This document shows positions 1-12,910 of a stretch of 64,000 bases of DNA, one piece after another. Origin of the DNA: Shouchella clausii (GTDB lineage: Bacteria > Bacillota > Bacilli > Bacillales > Bacillaceae_D); the NCBI RefSeq assembly GCF_001598215.1, contig NZ_BCXJ01000005.1, forward strand, positions 372,001 through 436,000, in the 5' to 3' direction. The translations under genes and the position numbers were made by a program. Below the pieces are notes generated by a model. The model saw nothing but the letters and a program-made list of their open reading frames with translations, did not search any database and was not told where the DNA came from. Positions within the stretch are counted from its first letter, which is position 1, and each line of letters starts with the position of its first letter.

Positions 1-1814
<1,814 letters not shown>

Positions 1815-1818
<4 letters not shown>

Positions 1819-2399
1819 TGCTGTTCCCCCTCAACATGCTCGTTTAAAACTTGTTTTACAACCGCCGGATAGAGCGTGTGCTCGACGGCTTGGATTTTTG
1901 CCGTTAACGTCTCCCGCGTCTCTCCTTTGGCAATCACTACTTGCTGTTGGGCGATCACCGGGCCTGTATCCATGCCTGCATCGACATAATGGATGGTTAC
2001 GCCTGTTGTTTCTGCCTTTGCCTCCAACGCTTGGCCAATTGCGTCCAAACCAGGGAACGCCGGCAAAAGCGATGGATGGATATTAATCATCTTTCCCTGA
2101 TAGGCATCAAGCAACGTCGGTCCAATCAACCGCATATAGCCTGCTAACACAATAAAACCGATGCCTTCTTTTGTAAGAAGCGCCAAAATTGCTTGTTCAT
2201 AAGCTGCTTTATTGGAAAAAGATTTTGGCGAAAGATGCTCCGCCTTCACTCCCAAGTTCCGCGCTTTTTCGAGTACTGGAGCATGTTGCTTATCGCTGAC
2301 GACAAGAGCGATCTCTCCGCCTAGTTCGCCTGTTTTTGCTGCTTTGATGAGCACTTCGGCATTCGTTCCCGTCCCAGAAGCAAAGACTGCGACCTTCAT
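1815..2399 (-). CDS. purN: Phosphoribosylglycinamide formyltransferase
   Basis: GAR transformylase (194 aa) moves a formyl group from 10-formyl-THF to GAR. The N-terminus has the family's FASGTGTN phosphate-binding loop. The core has the [13 protein letters not shown] segment with the catalytic Asn/His, and further on the [11 protein letters not shown] motif, the usual layout of the family. It overlaps purM upstream and purH downstream by 4 bp each, so the three are translationally coupled. Nothing unusual was seen. Confidence 0.98.
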
Positions 2400-3433
2400 G
2401 CACCAATGCCCCCAATCACCGTTCCTTCTGTTGGCGTTACGCGCCCAATGATATAGGCGTCTTCTCCATTAGCTTCAAGAGTGGCAAGCGCTTGTTGGTG
2501 TTTGTCCTCAGGTACAGCAAGCACCATGCCTATGCCCATGTTAAACGTCTGAAATAAATCCTGTTCAGATAGGCCGCCTTTCTGCTGGATCAATGAAAAA
2601 ATCGGCGGTACCGGCCATGAACCGTAGTCAATATGAATGCCTACGCCTTTTGGCAGCATGCGGGGAATGTTTTCGTAAAAGCCGCCTCCTGTAATATGGG
2701 CTGCACCAGTAAGCAACCCTTGTTTTAGGCATGCAAGCAACGGTTTTACATAAATTTTTGTCGGTGTCAGGAGCTCTTCTCCAAGCGTCTTTCCAAGTGT
2801 GGTACATTCCGTCTGCAACGTCAGGCCTGCGTCTTGCAGCAATACTTTGCGGACAAGAGAAAAGCCATTGCTATGAAGGCCGCTTGATGGGAGTCCAATC
2901 AGGACATCCCCTGCTTGAATATGTTCGCCTGTCAGCAAGTCTTTTTTTTCGACTGCCCCGACTGAAAAACCGGCCAAATCGTACTCCTCTTCCCCGTACA
3001 TGCCAGGCATCTCCGCCGTCTCCCCGCCAATAAGGGCACAGCCTGCTATTTCGCACCCATCGGCGACACCCTTGACAATCGCTTCAATTTTTTCTGGCAC
3101 TGCTTTTCCACAAGCTAGATAATCCAAAAAATAGAGCGGTTCAGCTCCCTGTACGACGATGTCGTTGACACACATCGCGACTGCATCTTGGCCGATTGTG
3201 TCATGCTTATTTGCCATGAAAGCAATCATCAACTTCGTGCCAACGCCGTCGGTTCCTGATACAAGTACAGGCTCTTTTAACCCTAATGATGAAAGGTCAA
3301 AATTGCCGCCAAATCCGCCTAAACTGCCAAGTACCCCTTTTCTTGTTGTTCGTTCCACGTGCCGTTTCATTCGGTTTACTGCTTCGTAACCAGCTTGAAT
3401 ATCGACCCCTGCTTCTTTATATGCGTTTGACAC
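2396..3433 (-). CDS. purM: Phosphoribosylformylglycinamidine cyclo-ligase (AIR synthetase)
   Basis: AIR synthetase closes the imidazole ring of FGAM using ATP. I place the start at a GTG (protein beginning [11 protein letters not shown], 345 aa) because GGAGGAG lies 7 bases before it. A longer reading back to 3541 would add a basic, unconserved N-terminus inside the end of purF. The protein carries the family motifs [21 protein letters not shown] and HITGGGF. It sits 23 bp downstream of purF and overlaps purN. Confidence 0.97.
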   Translation of the reverse strand: MSNAYKEAGVDIQAGYEAVNRMKRHVERTTRKGVLGSLGGFGGNFDLSSLGLKEPVLVSGTDGVGTKLMIAFMANKHDTIGQDAVAMCVNDIVVQGAEPLYFLDYLACGKAVPEKIEAIVKGVADGCEIAGCALIGGETAEMPGMYGEEEYDLAGFSVGAVEKKDLLTGEHIQAGDVLIGLPSSGLHSNGFSLVRKVLLQDAGLTLQTECTTLGKTLGEELLTPTKIYVKPLLACLKQGLLTGAAHITGGGFYENIPRMLPKGVGIHIDYGSWPVPPIFSLIQQKGGLSEQDLFQTFNMGIGMVLAVPEDKHQQALATLEANGEDAYIIGRVTPTEGTVIGGIGA

Positions 3434-3456
3434 GAATGCTCTCCTCCGATCCTTTG

Positions 3457-4869
3457 CTATACTTTCGCGTGCGGATGCACGGTGTCGGCATAAATCTCCG
3501 TTGGGTATTCGCCTGTAAAGCAGGCGAGGCATTGCCCGCAATTATGCATGGCTTCAGAACGGCCAATCCCTACTTTTAAGCCTTCAGTCGACAAAAAAGC
3601 AAGTGAATCAGCACCCATGATTTCCCGCATTTCTTCAATTGAGTGGTTGGAAGCAATTAATTCTTCCGTCGTTGACGTATCAATCCCGTAAAAGCACGGA
3701 TGTTTAATCGGTGGCGATGAAATGCGGACATGAACCTCGGCTGCCCCTGCATCACGAAGCATGTGGACAATGCGGCGGCTAGTCGTTCCCCGTACAATCG
3801 AATCGTCAATCATAACGACACGTTTGCCTTCAACGACGCCACGAACAGGGGAAAGCTTCATCTTTACCCCTTGTTCCCGTAGTTCTTGTGAAGGTTGAAT
3901 AAAGGTACGCCCGACATAGCGATTTTTGATCATGCCCAACTCATAAGGAATGCCAGACTGCTCAGCATAGCCAATTGCTGCGGAAATGCTGGAGTCAGGC
4001 ACGCCTGTCACCACATCCGCTTCAACTGGCGCTTCAATCGCAAGCTGTTTTCCTAAATTTTTTCTCGCTGTATGAATATTGATTGTATCTACATTTGAAT
4101 CTGGCCGTGCAAAATAAACGTATTCCATGCTGCAAATCGCCCGGTTCCCTGGAGAAACAAAGCGTTCGCTGCGCAAGCCTGTATCATCAATAATGAGCAA
4201 TTCACCTGGCATCACTTCACGCTCGTAGGTGGCGCCAATGATGTCGAACGCACATGTCTCTGAAGCAACGACATACGCATCGCCTAAACGTCCGATGGAA
4301 AGGGGACGCAACCCATTTGGATCAAGGGCGACTATCAGTTGGCGCTCGTTCATGACAGCAAAGGCATAGGCGCCTTTTAAGGAAGACAGCCCATTTTTCA
4401 ATTGTTCTTCTAACGTATAGTAGCCACTGCGTTTAATGAGATGGGCAAGCACTTCCGTATCCGATGTAGACTGGAAGATCGACCCTTGGGCTTCAAGCTG
4501 GTGTTTTAAGTGATTGGCATTGACAAGATTGCCATTGTGGGCAATCGCAAGACCGCCTTTTTGCGAATTGAAATACAACGGCTGGACATTGGCATAGCCG
4601 CCTCCACCTGCCGTCGCATAACGAACATGGCCAATCGCGCCCTTGCCTTGGAGGTTACGCAAGACATCTTGATTAAATACATCATTGACGAGGCCGAGCC
4701 CTTTATGGGCAGAGAGCTTGTTTCCGTCGGACACGACAATGCCTGCACCTTCCTGGCCGCGGTGTTGGAGGCTGTGCAACCCATAATACGTGATTTGCGC
4801 AGCTTCTTTATGGCCCCAAACAGCAAATACGCCACATTCTTCGTTCAAGCCTTTGATTTCAGTAAACAT
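3457..4869 (-). CDS. purF: Amidophosphoribosyltransferase (glutamine PRPP amidotransferase)
   Basis: This enzyme makes phosphoribosylamine from PRPP and glutamine, the committed and feedback-inhibited step. The N-terminal Ntn-amidotransferase domain starts after a short propeptide: Cys12 in [11 protein letters not shown] would become the nucleophile after cleavage, as in B. subtilis PurF. The PRPP loop [16 protein letters not shown] is present. Cysteines in AICSMEY, HPCFYG and NCGQCLAC match the 4Fe-4S ligand positions of the Bacillus enzyme. The 5' end lies inside the 3' end of purL (25-bp overlap). 470 aa is the normal length. Confidence 0.98.
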   Translation of the reverse strand: MFTEIKGLNEECGVFAVWGHKEAAQITYYGLHSLQHRGQEGAGIVVSDGNKLSAHKGLGLVNDVFNQDVLRNLQGKGAIGHVRYATAGGGGYANVQPLYFNSQKGGLAIAHNGNLVNANHLKHQLEAQGSIFQSTSDTEVLAHLIKRSGYYTLEEQLKNGLSSLKGAYAFAVMNERQLIVALDPNGLRPLSIGRLGDAYVVASETCAFDIIGATYEREVMPGELLIIDDTGLRSERFVSPGNRAICSMEYVYFARPDSNVDTINIHTARKNLGKQLAIEAPVEADVVTGVPDSSISAAIGYAEQSGIPYELGMIKNRYVGRTFIQPSQELREQGVKMKLSPVRGVVEGKRVVMIDDSIVRGTTSRRIVHMLRDAGAAEVHVRISSPPIKHPCFYGIDTSTTEELIASNHSIEEMREIMGADSLAFLSTEGLKVGIGRSEAMHNCGQCLACFTGEYPTEIYADTVHPHAKV

Positions 4870-7070
4870 GGAATAGCCCCTTTCCAGGCTTTCACTAATT
4901 CATCTTGGCAAAGGTCGATGACAGCATTTCCATTTTCGCTACGAATCGTCAATTTTCTGCTTTCCGTAACAGCCCCAACTGCAACCGCATCACGGACCGT
5001 ATCTTCAAATCGTTGTTGATCGCTAGGCTTCACGGTGACAATAAAACGTGATTGGCTTTCAGCAAACAGCTCAGCTGCGCTTAGGGATAGACTGACTTCA
5101 GCGCCAAACGGGCATTCCATCATTTTTTCCGCTAAGGAAACAGCAAGCCCGCCTTCGGCAACATCATGGGCAGACTGGACAAGGCCTTGTTCGATTGCGC
5201 TCAACAATTGCTGTTGGCGGGCTTTCTCTACAGCCAAATCAATTTCCGGCGCTTTCCCCGACAGTTCGCCAGCTAGCATTTTTTGCAGCTCGCTGCCGCC
5301 AAACTCTGCTTTGGTTTCACCGATTACATAAATCAGGTCGCCTGCATCTTTAAACGACTGCGTCGTAATATGAGTCACGTCTTCAACCAAGCCAACCATG
5401 CCGATGACAGGAGTTGGATAAACAGCACCGCCAGACCGTTCATTATAAAGGGACACGTTGCCGCCAATGACAGGCGTCCCTAGCTCCCGGCATGCTTCGC
5501 TTAAGCCATCGGTCGATTTTTCTAGCTGCCAGAAAATTTCTGGCTTTTCCGGATTGCCGTAGTTCAAGCAGTCTGTTACACCAAGTGGCTTCGCTCCTGA
5601 ACAAACGAGATTCCGCGCCGCTTCCGCAATCGCAATTTTGCCGCCCATTTCTGGATCTACATACAAATAGCGGGAATTGCAATCGGTTGTCATTGCTAAT
5701 GCTTTATTCGTGCCGCGGATGCGAATCACCGCAGCGTCTGAGCCAGGCTCAACAACGGTATTCGTTTGCACCATATAATCATATTGCTCATACACCCATT
5801 CTTTGCTGGCAATCGTTGGCTGAGCCAAAAGCTTCAGAAGCGTTTCATTCGCGTCTGTGATTTCAGGAATATAAGGAGCCTGTTGTTGAAAAACATCAAA
5901 ATAGGCAGGCACTTTTGACGGCTTATGGTAAACAGGGGCGTCTTCTGCCAGAGCATCAACGGGCACATCCGCAACGATTTCGCCTTTATGGGTTAAACGG
6001 AGCCGGCGATCATCTGTGACAACACCGACTTCCACAGCATGAAGGTTCCACCGTTCAAAAATCGCTTTGATTTCGGGTTCTCGCCCTTTTTCGACAACGA
6101 GCAACATCCGTTCTTGGGATTCGGACAGCATCATTTCATACGGTGTCATCCCTGCTTCACGCTGTGGCACCAAATCCAAGTTCATTTCGATCCCTGAACC
6201 TGCTTTGCTCGCCATTTCGGCTGAAGAAGAAACGAGGCCAGCGGCACCCATATCTTGAATGCCAATAAGCGCATCCGATTGAACCGCTTCTAGGCATGCT
6301 TCCAACAACAGCTTTTCCATAAACGGGTCGCCGACTTGGACGGCTGGCCGTTTGGCATCAGAGGCTTCGCTTAACTCTTCTGAGGCAAAAGTTGCGCCAT
6401 GAATGCCATCACGGCCTGTGCTTGCGCCGACATACATAACGGTATTGCCGACACCTTTTGCTTGGCCTTTTTGAATGTCTTTATGGTCGATTAGACCGAC
6501 GCACATTGCGTTGACAAGGGGGTTCGCTTCGTAGCACGGGTCAAATTGCACTTCTCCGCCGACCGTTGGCACACCGACACAATTGCCATATCCAGCAATC
6601 CCGGCCACAACTTCTTCAAACAAGTACTTCACTTTTTTTGATTCGAGTTCGCCAAAGCGGAGCGAGTTTAACAATGCAACAGGACGGGCACCCATCGAAA
6701 AGACATCGCGCAAAATGCCGCCGACGCCAGTTGCAGCGCCTTGGTACGGCTCAATCGCAGACGGGTGGTTATGGCTTTCAATTTTAAACACAACCGCCTG
6801 TTCGTCTTTAATGTCGATAATGCCTGCCCCTTCACCTGGGCCTTGGAGCACGTTCTCGCCGTCAGTGGGAAACTTTTTCAACAGTACTTTTGAATTTTTA
6901 TAGCTGCAATGCTCAGACCACATGACGGAAAACAAGCCTGTTTCTGTGAAATTCAAAGGCCTGCCGACCATTTTTTCAGCCAGTGCAAATTCATCATCCG
7001 TCAAGCCCATTTCTCGATATAACCGCTCGGCTTTAATCGTTTCAGCGCTTGGCTCAAGAAGCTGTGACAT
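4845..7070 (-). CDS. purL: Phosphoribosylformylglycinamidine synthase, large subunit
   Basis: This is the synthetase subunit (741 aa) of the three-part FGAM synthase PurS-PurQ-PurL typical of Bacilli. It lacks a fused glutaminase domain, and purQ and purS lie directly upstream. Visible motifs are [10 protein letters not shown] near residue 53, the [17 protein letters not shown]/Mg site, and the ATP-grasp-like repeat of the second half with [12 protein letters not shown]. It overlaps purQ by 17 bp. The length matches the small PurL class, not the ~1300-residue fused form. Confidence 0.98.
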   Translation of the reverse strand: MSQLLEPSAETIKAERLYREMGLTDDEFALAEKMVGRPLNFTETGLFSVMWSEHCSYKNSKVLLKKFPTDGENVLQGPGEGAGIIDIKDEQAVVFKIESHNHPSAIEPYQGAATGVGGILRDVFSMGARPVALLNSLRFGELESKKVKYLFEEVVAGIAGYGNCVGVPTVGGEVQFDPCYEANPLVNAMCVGLIDHKDIQKGQAKGVGNTVMYVGASTGRDGIHGATFASEELSEASDAKRPAVQVGDPFMEKLLLEACLEAVQSDALIGIQDMGAAGLVSSSAEMASKAGSGIEMNLDLVPQREAGMTPYEMMLSESQERMLLVVEKGREPEIKAIFERWNLHAVEVGVVTDDRRLRLTHKGEIVADVPVDALAEDAPVYHKPSKVPAYFDVFQQQAPYIPEITDANETLLKLLAQPTIASKEWVYEQYDYMVQTNTVVEPGSDAAVIRIRGTNKALAMTTDCNSRYLYVDPEMGGKIAIAEAARNLVCSGAKPLGVTDCLNYGNPEKPEIFWQLEKSTDGLSEACRELGTPVIGGNVSLYNERSGGAVYPTPVIGMVGLVEDVTHITTQSFKDAGDLIYVIGETKAEFGGSELQKMLAGELSGKAPEIDLAVEKARQQQLLSAIEQGLVQSAHDVAEGGLAVSLAEKMMECPFGAEVSLSLSAAELFAESQSRFIVTVKPSDQQRFEDTVRDAVAVGAVTESRKLTIRSENGNAVIDLCQDELVKAWKGAIPCLLKSKA

Positions 7071-7737
7071 GAGATTCCCTCCAGTTGCGTAAGATCGATG
7101 TAAAAACAGCCAATCCTTGATCGTTTCCGAGCAATGTTTCCGTTGCTCGTTCTGGGTGCGGCATCATGCCAAGCACGTTGCCCCGTTCATTGGTAATGCC
7201 AGCAATGTCGCCTTTGGAGCCATTGACATGCTCATTGTAACGAAAGACAATTTGCTTGTTTTCATGAAGCTTTGCTAACGTTTCGTCATCACATTCATAA
7301 TTGCCTTCGCCATGAGCGACAGGAATGCGAATCGTTTGCCCTTGTTCATAGCCAGAAGAAAACATCGTTTCGTTGTTTTCGACAACCAATTCGACTGTGC
7401 GACACACAAATTTCAAATCGATATTGCGTTTCATTGCCCCAGGAAGCAAACCGGCTTCAAGCAGTACTTGGAATCCGTTGCAAACGCCAAGTACAGGCTT
7501 GCCTGCCTCAGCCGCTTGGATGACTGCTGGCATAATTGGCGCAAAGCGGGCGATTGCTCCAGAACGCAAGTAATCGCCATGGGAAAAGCCGCCTGGAAGA
7601 AGCACAGCATCAAAACCGTCTAAAGACGTTTCCGTATGGAAGACATATTCAACTTCCTCGCCCAGCCCGTCTTTAATGGCATGATACATGTCTGCATCGC
7701 AATTGGAGCCTGGAAACACGATGACCGCAAACTTCAT
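7054..7737 (-). CDS. purQ: Phosphoribosylformylglycinamidine synthase, glutaminase subunit
   Basis: Class I glutamine amidotransferase (227 aa) that feeds ammonia to PurL. The catalytic triad can be read as Cys in GVCNGFQVL with His and Glu in [23 protein letters not shown], the characteristic PurQ loop, is also present. The start codon overlaps the purS stop by 4 bp, matching assembly of the S, Q and L subunits into one complex. Confidence 0.98.
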   Translation of the reverse strand: MKFAVIVFPGSNCDADMYHAIKDGLGEEVEYVFHTETSLDGFDAVLLPGGFSHGDYLRSGAIARFAPIMPAVIQAAEAGKPVLGVCNGFQVLLEAGLLPGAMKRNIDLKFVCRTVELVVENNETMFSSGYEQGQTIRIPVAHGEGNYECDDETLAKLHENKQIVFRYNEHVNGSKGDIAGITNERGNVLGMMPHPERATETLLGNDQGLAVFTSILRNWRESHVTAS

Positions 7738-7985
7738 GATGGGACAACCTCCTCCACTTCAAAGCGGTAGTCTTCAATAACGGTATTGGCAAGCAATTTC
7801 TCACACATCTCTTTGACGCGCTCTTCAAGCTTTTCAGTAGATTCAAGCTGCAATTCCATGTACTTGCCGATGCGGACATCTGTAACTTCCTGGTAATCCA
7901 TCGCGTGGAGCGCACTTTTGACAGCGCCTCCTTGGGGATCTAACACACTTTCTCTCAGGGTGACATAGACTTTCACTTTATACAT
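7734..7985 (-). CDS. purS: FGAM synthase subunit PurS
   Basis: Small 83-residue subunit that holds PurQ and PurL together in the FGAM synthase complex. It starts [19 protein letters not shown], the family's conserved opening, and contains VRIGKYMEL. It overlaps purC upstream by 8 bp and purQ downstream by 4 bp. Confidence 0.97.
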   Translation of the reverse strand: MYKVKVYVTLRESVLDPQGGAVKSALHAMDYQEVTDVRIGKYMELQLESTEKLEERVKEMCEKLLANTVIEDYRFEVEEVVPS

Positions 7986-8697
7986 GGTAAAGCCCTCCTA
8001 GCCGGGATAAAATTTCTTGATAGCCTTCTTGTAAGTTTCCTAGATTTCTGCGAAAAAGATCCTTATCAAAACGTTCCTTTGTGTCTTTATCCCATAGCCG
8101 GCACGTATCTGGCGATATTTCATCGGCAAGGAGCAACTCCCCTGCTTGCGTGCGGCCAAACTCAAGCTTAAAGTCAATTAATTGCACACCGACTGTGGCA
8201 AACAACTCGATTAACTCATTATTCACGGCAGCGGCCATTTGTTTTAATTGCGCTACTTCCTCTGCAGCAGCGACGTCTAAAATGCCGATGTGGTCCTCGG
8301 TCACCAATGGGTCACCGAGGGCATCGTCTTTATAATAAAACTCCACAAGAGGCTTTTTCAGCGCCGTTCCTTCTTCAATGCCAAGACGTTTAGCCATGCT
8401 GCCAGCGACAACATTGCGGACCACTACTTCAAGAGGAATGATGTCTACTTGTTTGACTAGTTGTTCCGTGTCAGATAATCTCCGTATAAAGTGCGACGGA
8501 ATCCCCTTTTTTGCAAGCGTGGCAAAGATGAGAGAAGAAATTTCATTATTGAGCCGTGCTTTGCCTGCAAGCGTCTCTTTCTTTTCCCCGTTGAAAGCTG
8601 TGGCATCATCTTTATATTCGACCCACAGTACTCCTTCTTCGCCGCTGCGGTAAATCCGTTTGGCTTTGCCTTCGTAAAGCAATTCCCCTTTAACCAT
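7978..8697 (-). CDS. purC: SAICAR synthetase
   Basis: Phosphoribosylaminoimidazole-succinocarboxamide synthase (239 aa) couples CAIR and aspartate with ATP. It begins with the ELLYEGKAKRIY element and carries VRNVVAGSMAKR, LIDFKLEFG and LADEISPDTCR, the conserved nucleotide- and substrate-binding segments. It lies 24 bp downstream of purB and overlaps purS by 8 bp. Confidence 0.98.
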   Translation of the reverse strand: MVKGELLYEGKAKRIYRSGEEGVLWVEYKDDATAFNGEKKETLAGKARLNNEISSLIFATLAKKGIPSHFIRRLSDTEQLVKQVDIIPLEVVVRNVVAGSMAKRLGIEEGTALKKPLVEFYYKDDALGDPLVTEDHIGILDVAAAEEVAQLKQMAAAVNNELIELFATVGVQLIDFKLEFGRTQAGELLLADEISPDTCRLWDKDTKERFDKDLFRRNLGNLQEGYQEILSRLGGLYHV

Positions 8698-8721
8698 TGC
8701 TTGCTCAGCCCCTTATGGATA

Positions 8722-10020
8722 TTAGTCGTTTAAACCAAGACGTGTAAAAATTGTATCGACATGCTTCATATGGTGTTCATAGTTAAAGCACTCATTTAAT
8801 TCCTTTGGCGACAGCACATTCGTAATGCGTGGCTCTCCTTCCACCAGTTCACGGAATTGAACGCCTTCCTCCCACGCTTGTGTCGCTTTCGGCTGGACAA
8901 GATCATATGCTTCTTCACGGACCATGCCTTTGTCGATTAAGCTAAGGAGCACACGCTGTGAATAAATGAGCCCGTACGTCCGGGTCATATTACGCTTCAT
9001 GTTTTCAGGGAAAACCGTTAAATGTTTAACAATGTTGCCGAACCGGTTCAGCATGTAATTGAGCACAATCGTTGCATCTGGCAAAATGACACGCTCGGCC
9101 GATGAATGGGAAATGTCCCGTTCATGCCACAAGACCACATTGTCATAAGCCGTGTTCATGTAACCACGCATCAGACGGGCAAGGCCTGTCATGTTTTCAG
9201 AGCCAATGGGGTTGCGTTTATGAGGCATCGCAGAGGAGCCCTTTTGCCCTTTTGCAAAATATTCCTCGACTTCGCGGAGCTCGCTTTTTTGCAGGCCGCG
9301 GATTTCGACGGCAAATTTCTCAATCGATGTCGCGATTAACGCCAAGCTTGCCATGTATTCGGCGTGGCGGTCACGCTGGAGCGTTTGCGTGGAAATCGGC
9401 GCTGGGTTTAAGCCAAGCTTTTCGCACACGATTTGCTCGACGCGTGGGTCAATATTGGCATATGTGCCTACTGCCCCTGAAAGCTTGCCAAAGCGGATGC
9501 CTTCAGCCGCATGTTGGAAGCGTTCAATGTTTCGTTTCATTTCTTCGTACCAAAGGGCGAGCTTTAAGCCAAATGTCGTTGGTTCTGCGTGCACGCCGTG
9601 TGTGCGCCCCATCATGATTGTATATTTATGTTCTTGCGCTTTTGTTTTAATTATGTCTAAAAAGCGGTTTAAGTCTTCTGCCAGAATCGCGTTTGCTTGT
9701 TTCAGCAAATACGACAGCGCCGTATCAACGACGTCTGTTGACGTTAAGCCGTAATGAACCCATTTCCGCTCTTCGCCAAGCGTTTCTGAAACGGCCCGCG
9801 TGAAGGCGACCACATCATGGCGCGTTTCTTCTTCAATTTCCAAAATACGCTCGACACGAAAGCTTGCGTTCTCGCGAATTTTCGCAACATCTTCTTTCGG
9901 AATTTCGCCTAGCTCCGCCCAAGCCTCACAAGCGACAATTTCTACTTCAAGCCACGCCTTATAGCGGTTTTCATCTGTCCAAATAGCACCCATTTCTGGG
10001 CGTGTGTACCGTTCAATCAT
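8722..10020 (-). CDS. purB: Adenylosuccinate lyase
   Basis: Releases fumarate from SAICAR and from adenylosuccinate, so it acts in both IMP and AMP synthesis. I choose the ATG giving [14 protein letters not shown] (432 aa) because TTGGAGGAA lies just before it; the reading frame is open further upstream but that extension overlaps the end of purK. The fumarase-superfamily signature [11 protein letters not shown] is present, as are [11 protein letters not shown] and [10 protein letters not shown] (catalytic His). Confidence 0.98.
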   Translation of the reverse strand: MIERYTRPEMGAIWTDENRYKAWLEVEIVACEAWAELGEIPKEDVAKIRENASFRVERILEIEEETRHDVVAFTRAVSETLGEERKWVHYGLTSTDVVDTALSYLLKQANAILAEDLNRFLDIIKTKAQEHKYTIMMGRTHGVHAEPTTFGLKLALWYEEMKRNIERFQHAAEGIRFGKLSGAVGTYANIDPRVEQIVCEKLGLNPAPISTQTLQRDRHAEYMASLALIATSIEKFAVEIRGLQKSELREVEEYFAKGQKGSSAMPHKRNPIGSENMTGLARLMRGYMNTAYDNVVLWHERDISHSSAERVILPDATIVLNYMLNRFGNIVKHLTVFPENMKRNMTRTYGLIYSQRVLLSLIDKGMVREEAYDLVQPKATQAWEEGVQFRELVEGEPRITNVLSPKELNECFNYEHHMKHVDTIFTRLGLND

Positions 10021-10039
10021 TCGTTGTTTCCTCCAACAA

Positions 10040-11170
10040 TTAATGTAAAGTCGTTTGTAGCCACAATTCATCCAGCAAGCGTAAGCAATGATCGGCATCG
10101 TTTCCAAGCGCCGTTACGTGCCCCATTTTCCGCTTTGGTTTCGCGTCTTTCTTTCCATAAAGGTGCAACGAAACGGAGCCGAGACGGTCAAGGCGGCCAA
10201 GCAATGGGCCAACATCCTCTCCAAGTATGTTTTCCATTGCCGCGGCGGCCAACAATTCAGTCGAGCCGAGTGGCAATCCGCACACAGCGCGGATATGTTG
10301 CTCAAACTGGGAAGTGCGGCACGCTTCTATTGTATAATGCCCCGAATTATGGGGTCTAGGGGCGAGTTCGTTGACAAGCAACGACCCATCTTCGTTGACG
10401 AACATTTCTACCGCTAACAGCCCGACTGCCTGCAAACCATTCACTATTTTCACAGCCAACTCAAGCGCTTGTTCTTCTGTTTCGCTTTTAATGCGGGCCG
10501 GAACGATCGTTCGATGGAGAATGTTGTCTTTATGTTCATTTTCTGCTACAGGAAAGGTCTTCACTTCGCCATTGCGCGATTTGGCGACAATAACCGAGAT
10601 CTCCCGTTCAAAGGGAATCATTGCTTCGAGCACAAGCTCCCCTGAGGCAAGAAGCGTTTTTACGGCTGCTTCTAATTCCGCTTTCGTGTGTACAACCGCT
10701 TGGCCTTTGCCATCGTAGCCGCCGCGGCAAGTTTTCAAAACCGCTGGCAAGCCTACTTTTTTGAGTGCTTCTTCGATATCGGCTTCCTCATAAATAGGAG
10801 CGAAAGGGGCGACTGGCACCCCTAAAGCAGAAATGGCCTGTTTTTCTTTAAGACGATGCTGTGTTGTCCCTAACACTTTAAACCCTTGGGGAAAGTCGCT
10901 TAACTCTGTGATTTTTTTAGCTGCTTTTTCATCTATGTTTTCAAACTCATAAGTGATGACATCACTTACATCGGCAAGTTGTTTGCACGCTTCTCCATCA
11001 TCATAGGCGGCCGTAAACACATGGTCCGCGATTTGTGCACACGGGGCGTCAGGAGTCGGGTCAAGCACAGCAATCCGGTACCCCATTTGCCTAGCCGATA
11101 ACGCCATCATCCGGCCCAGTTGGCCGCCGCCAATAATGCCGATCGTGCTCCCTGGCTTTACTTCGTTCAT
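10040..11170 (-). CDS. purK: N5-carboxyaminoimidazole ribonucleotide synthase
   Basis: ATP-grasp enzyme (376 aa) that carboxylates AIR with bicarbonate to N5-CAIR. The N-terminus has [14 protein letters not shown], the centre [10 protein letters not shown], and the C-terminal half [14 protein letters not shown]. It overlaps purE by 4 bp. N5-CAIR is passed to the PurE mutase, so the two genes act as a pair. Confidence 0.98.
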   Translation of the reverse strand: MNEVKPGSTIGIIGGGQLGRMMALSARQMGYRIAVLDPTPDAPCAQIADHVFTAAYDDGEACKQLADVSDVITYEFENIDEKAAKKITELSDFPQGFKVLGTTQHRLKEKQAISALGVPVAPFAPIYEEADIEEALKKVGLPAVLKTCRGGYDGKGQAVVHTKAELEAAVKTLLASGELVLEAMIPFEREISVIVAKSRNGEVKTFPVAENEHKDNILHRTIVPARIKSETEEQALELAVKIVNGLQAVGLLAVEMFVNEDGSLLVNELAPRPHNSGHYTIEACRTSQFEQHIRAVCGLPLGSTELLAAAAMENILGEDVGPLLGRLDRLGSVSLHLYGKKDAKPKRKMGHVTALGNDADHCLRLLDELWLQTTLH

Positions 11171-11658
11171 ACGAGTTCACCACTGCTTTCTAGAACGGTC
11201 TTTTTGATGCGTTCACGGCGCTTTGCCAATCGTTGTTGCAACGCCTGGTCCGTTGTTGCAATCATTTGCGCTGCCAAAAGCCCGGCATTGGTCGCACCTG
11301 CTTTGCCGATTGCAACCGTGGCCACAGGCACTCCCCCTGGCATTTGTACAATCGACAACAAGGAGTCCAACCCTTTTAATGCACGTGATTCAACAGGAAC
11401 GCCAATGACCGGGAGAAGCGTCTTTGCCGCAACCATTCCTGGCAAGTGGGCCGCTCCCCCTGCCCCTGCAATAATGACACGAAGCCCCCGCTCTTCCGCT
11501 TGTTCCGCGTATTCAAACATATAATCAGGAGTACGGTGGGCGGACACCACTTTTTTTTCATAAGGAACGCCAAGTTCTTCTAAAATCTCACTGGCATGGC
11601 GCATGGTTTCCCAATCAGAAGTACTGCCCATAATGATGCCGACGATCGGCTGTTTCAT
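11167..11658 (-). CDS. purE: N5-carboxyaminoimidazole ribonucleotide mutase
   Basis: Class I PurE (163 aa) moves the carboxyl group of N5-CAIR to give CAIR. It begins [19 protein letters not shown] and contains the SAHRTPD and [11 protein letters not shown] motifs of the active site. The ATG is chosen because GGGGGATG precedes it; the longer open frame upstream lies inside the attenuator hairpin and is not expected to be translated. First structural gene of the operon. Confidence 0.98.
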   Translation of the reverse strand: MKQPIVGIIMGSTSDWETMRHASEILEELGVPYEKKVVSAHRTPDYMFEYAEQAEERGLRVIIAGAGGAAHLPGMVAAKTLLPVIGVPVESRALKGLDSLLSIVQMPGGVPVATVAIGKAGATNAGLLAAQMIATTDQALQQRLAKRRERIKKTVLESSGELV

Positions 11659-11692
11659 GTCACATCCCCCACTCTTGTCTTTTTTGCAAACA

Positions 11693-11755
11693 GAAAAAGC
11701 ATAGAACCGCTTTCTTTCCAGATACTCCATGAGAGAAAGTTCGCAAATCCTATGC
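11693..11755 (-). terminator. Riboswitch-controlled transcription attenuator before purE
   Basis: On the minus strand GCATAGGA pairs with TTCTATGC, and inside it CTTTC with GAAAG. The hairpin is followed by TTTTTC. It lies between the purine aptamer and the purE ribosome-binding site, the position of the expression-platform terminator that should form when guanine is bound. Confidence 0.8.
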
Positions 11756-11782
11756 CGAAAAGGCTAATATGCGCGTAATGAC

Positions 11783-11860
11783 TTCCCCTCATAGTCCGGC
11801 AATTTACGGTTGCCGGGTAGAAACGTTCGAGCCATATTCCCGAGTATATATGAGGCGTTT
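11783..11860 (-). promoter_or_regulatory. Purine (guanine-type) riboswitch aptamer
   Basis: Read on the minus strand, the element opens with CGCCTCATATA and closes with GACTATGAGGGG, which pair as helix P1. P2 (TCGGG with CTCGA) and P3 (CCGGCAA with TTGCCGG) flank the TTTCTAC joining segment. The base that pairs with the ligand is C (GACTATG, not GATTATG), so guanine or hypoxanthine is the predicted ligand. This matches the leader of the B. subtilis pur operon. Confidence 0.95.
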
Positions 11861-11887
11861 TCGTTTTTAACTTGCTTTTCCCCTTTT

Positions 11888-11916
11888 AGTTTACGCATCC
11901 TCCTCGTAAGTGTCAA
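11888..11916 (-). promoter_or_regulatory. Sigma-A promoter of the pur operon
   Basis: On the minus strand TTGACA (11911-11916) and TAAACT (11888-11893) are separated by exactly 17 bases. The promoter lies just upstream of the riboswitch aptamer. Confidence 0.85.
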
Positions 11917-11919
11917 TAA

Positions 11920-11963
11920 ATAGTCGAACATTTTATTAAAAGTATTTTACATTGTTCGTTTTT
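11920..11963. promoter_or_regulatory. Pair of inverted PurBoxes (PurR operator)
   Basis: CGAACATT at 11925-11932 and, inverted, ATTGTTCG at 11951-11958 match the core of the PurBox (CCGAACWWT) recognised by Gram-positive PurR. Two inverted boxes with a gap of about 18 bases directly upstream of the -35 box copy the arrangement known in B. subtilis. PRPP would relieve PurR repression. The match to the consensus is by eye. Confidence 0.75.
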
Positions 11964-12079
11964 ATCTTTTTTAGGTACTGCTGAAACAAATGCCCAATTG
12001 CTGCATAGCATAATGTACATTGATTCAATGATACTCCATTTAATTTCATGATTGTCATTGTTGATAAGGAGGACAGACG

Positions 12080-12817
12080 ATGAGCGCTTTTGAACAACGA
12101 ACCAAACGCCTCTTTCTGTTTATTGTTTTTGGCATTGCCTGGGGATGCGCCGCACTCGCGCTTGCCGTCCCGGAAACACCGGTTTTATACCTTGCTATTT
12201 TTGCCGCAGCAAGCCCGCTATTTGCTGCTTATACGTTGCATCTATCAAACTATAGCGACTCGTTCTTTGCCCATGTTTTCCTTTCAGGGAAACCAAACGT
12301 CTGGTGGATTGTTGCCGTTTTCGTCCCGCTTTTCTTTTGTTTTGTCCTGTTGTCTTCTTTTACGCTTATCGCGCCTGCACTGATGACGAATCCGTTTATT
12401 TGGCTGCTCGTTTTTTTCGCTGCCCTATTGCAAGAGGTCGGTTGGCGTGGTTTTTTTCAAAAAGAGTTTACTAGATTGACTTTTTGGCAATCATCGCTCA
12501 TTGTCGGTGCCATTATCGCCTGTTGGCACATCCCCGTTATTCTTGTATTTTTCCAAGGCAGCGATTGGCACGTTTTGCTTTTGGCTGCTTACTTTTTGCT
12601 AGCAAGCGCGCCCCTTTCTTTTTTGACGGCGACAAGCAAATCGTCAATAGCGGCAGCGCTTATGCAAACTGGGTTATTCATGGTGTTTTGGCTTAGTGTT
12701 CCTTACCTGCAAGCTGTGATTGTCGTTTTCGCTTTGCTTCTCATGCTTAATGGCCTTGTGATGCTCGCCAATGCTGTCTATCCAGCGTTATACCGCAATG
12801 CGTTTGTCATTAAGTAA
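12080..12817 (+). CDS. CPBP (CAAX/Abi) family intramembrane protein
   Basis: Integral membrane protein of 245 aa with about seven hydrophobic segments. Motif 1 of the CPBP glutamic protease family is visible as QEVGWRGFF (residues 118-126) and motif 2 as WHIP (His150). In most members motif 1 starts Glu-Glu; here the first position is Gln118, so only Glu119 remains. Proteolytic activity is therefore uncertain. It has a good ribosome-binding site (AAGGAGG) and stands alone, divergent from the pur operon. CPBP proteins often serve in bacteriocin immunity or prenyl-protein processing, but nothing nearby tells which. Confidence 0.75.
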   Translation: MSAFEQRTKRLFLFIVFGIAWGCAALALAVPETPVLYLAIFAAASPLFAAYTLHLSNYSDSFFAHVFLSGKPNVWWIVAVFVPLFFCFVLLSSFTLIAPALMTNPFIWLLVFFAALLQEVGWRGFFQKEFTRLTFWQSSLIVGAIIACWHIPVILVFFQGSDWHVLLLAAYFLLASAPLSFLTATSKSSIAAALMQTGLFMVFWLSVPYLQAVIVVFALLLMLNGLVMLANAVYPALYRNAFVIK

Positions 12818-12820
12818 GCA

Positions 12821-12849
12821 TTGGCTTTTCTCATCCCCCTTGCTATACT
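12821..12849 (+). promoter_or_regulatory. Promoter of a gene destroyed by a tnpB element
   Basis: TTGGCT and TATACT are spaced by 17 bases. They are followed by AAAAGGGGGGAAG, a ribosome-binding site, and a TTG start at 12878. The gene it served is cut after 11 codons. Confidence 0.6.
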
Positions 12850-12877
12850 AGATGAATCTTAAAAGGGGGGAAGAGAC

Positions 12878-12910
12878 TTGTTTACGCTTGAGATCGACGA
12901 TCACAGCTAC
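12878..12910 (+). pseudogene. First 11 codons of an interrupted gene, possibly a GNAT acetyltransferase
   Basis: The frame starts TTG and reads MFTLEIDDHSY, then meets the right end of the tnpB element. The opening resembles the N-terminus of RimL-type acetyltransferases, but 11 residues are too few to be sure. No continuation was found on the far side of the element, so the rest seems lost. Confidence 0.4.

Noticed and set aside
3434-3541. Longer purM start
   Set aside because: Would add 36 basic, unconserved residues inside purF; the GTG at 3433 has an ideal ribosome-binding site.
11659-11730. Longer purE start
   Set aside because: The added codons lie within the attenuator hairpin and its loop.
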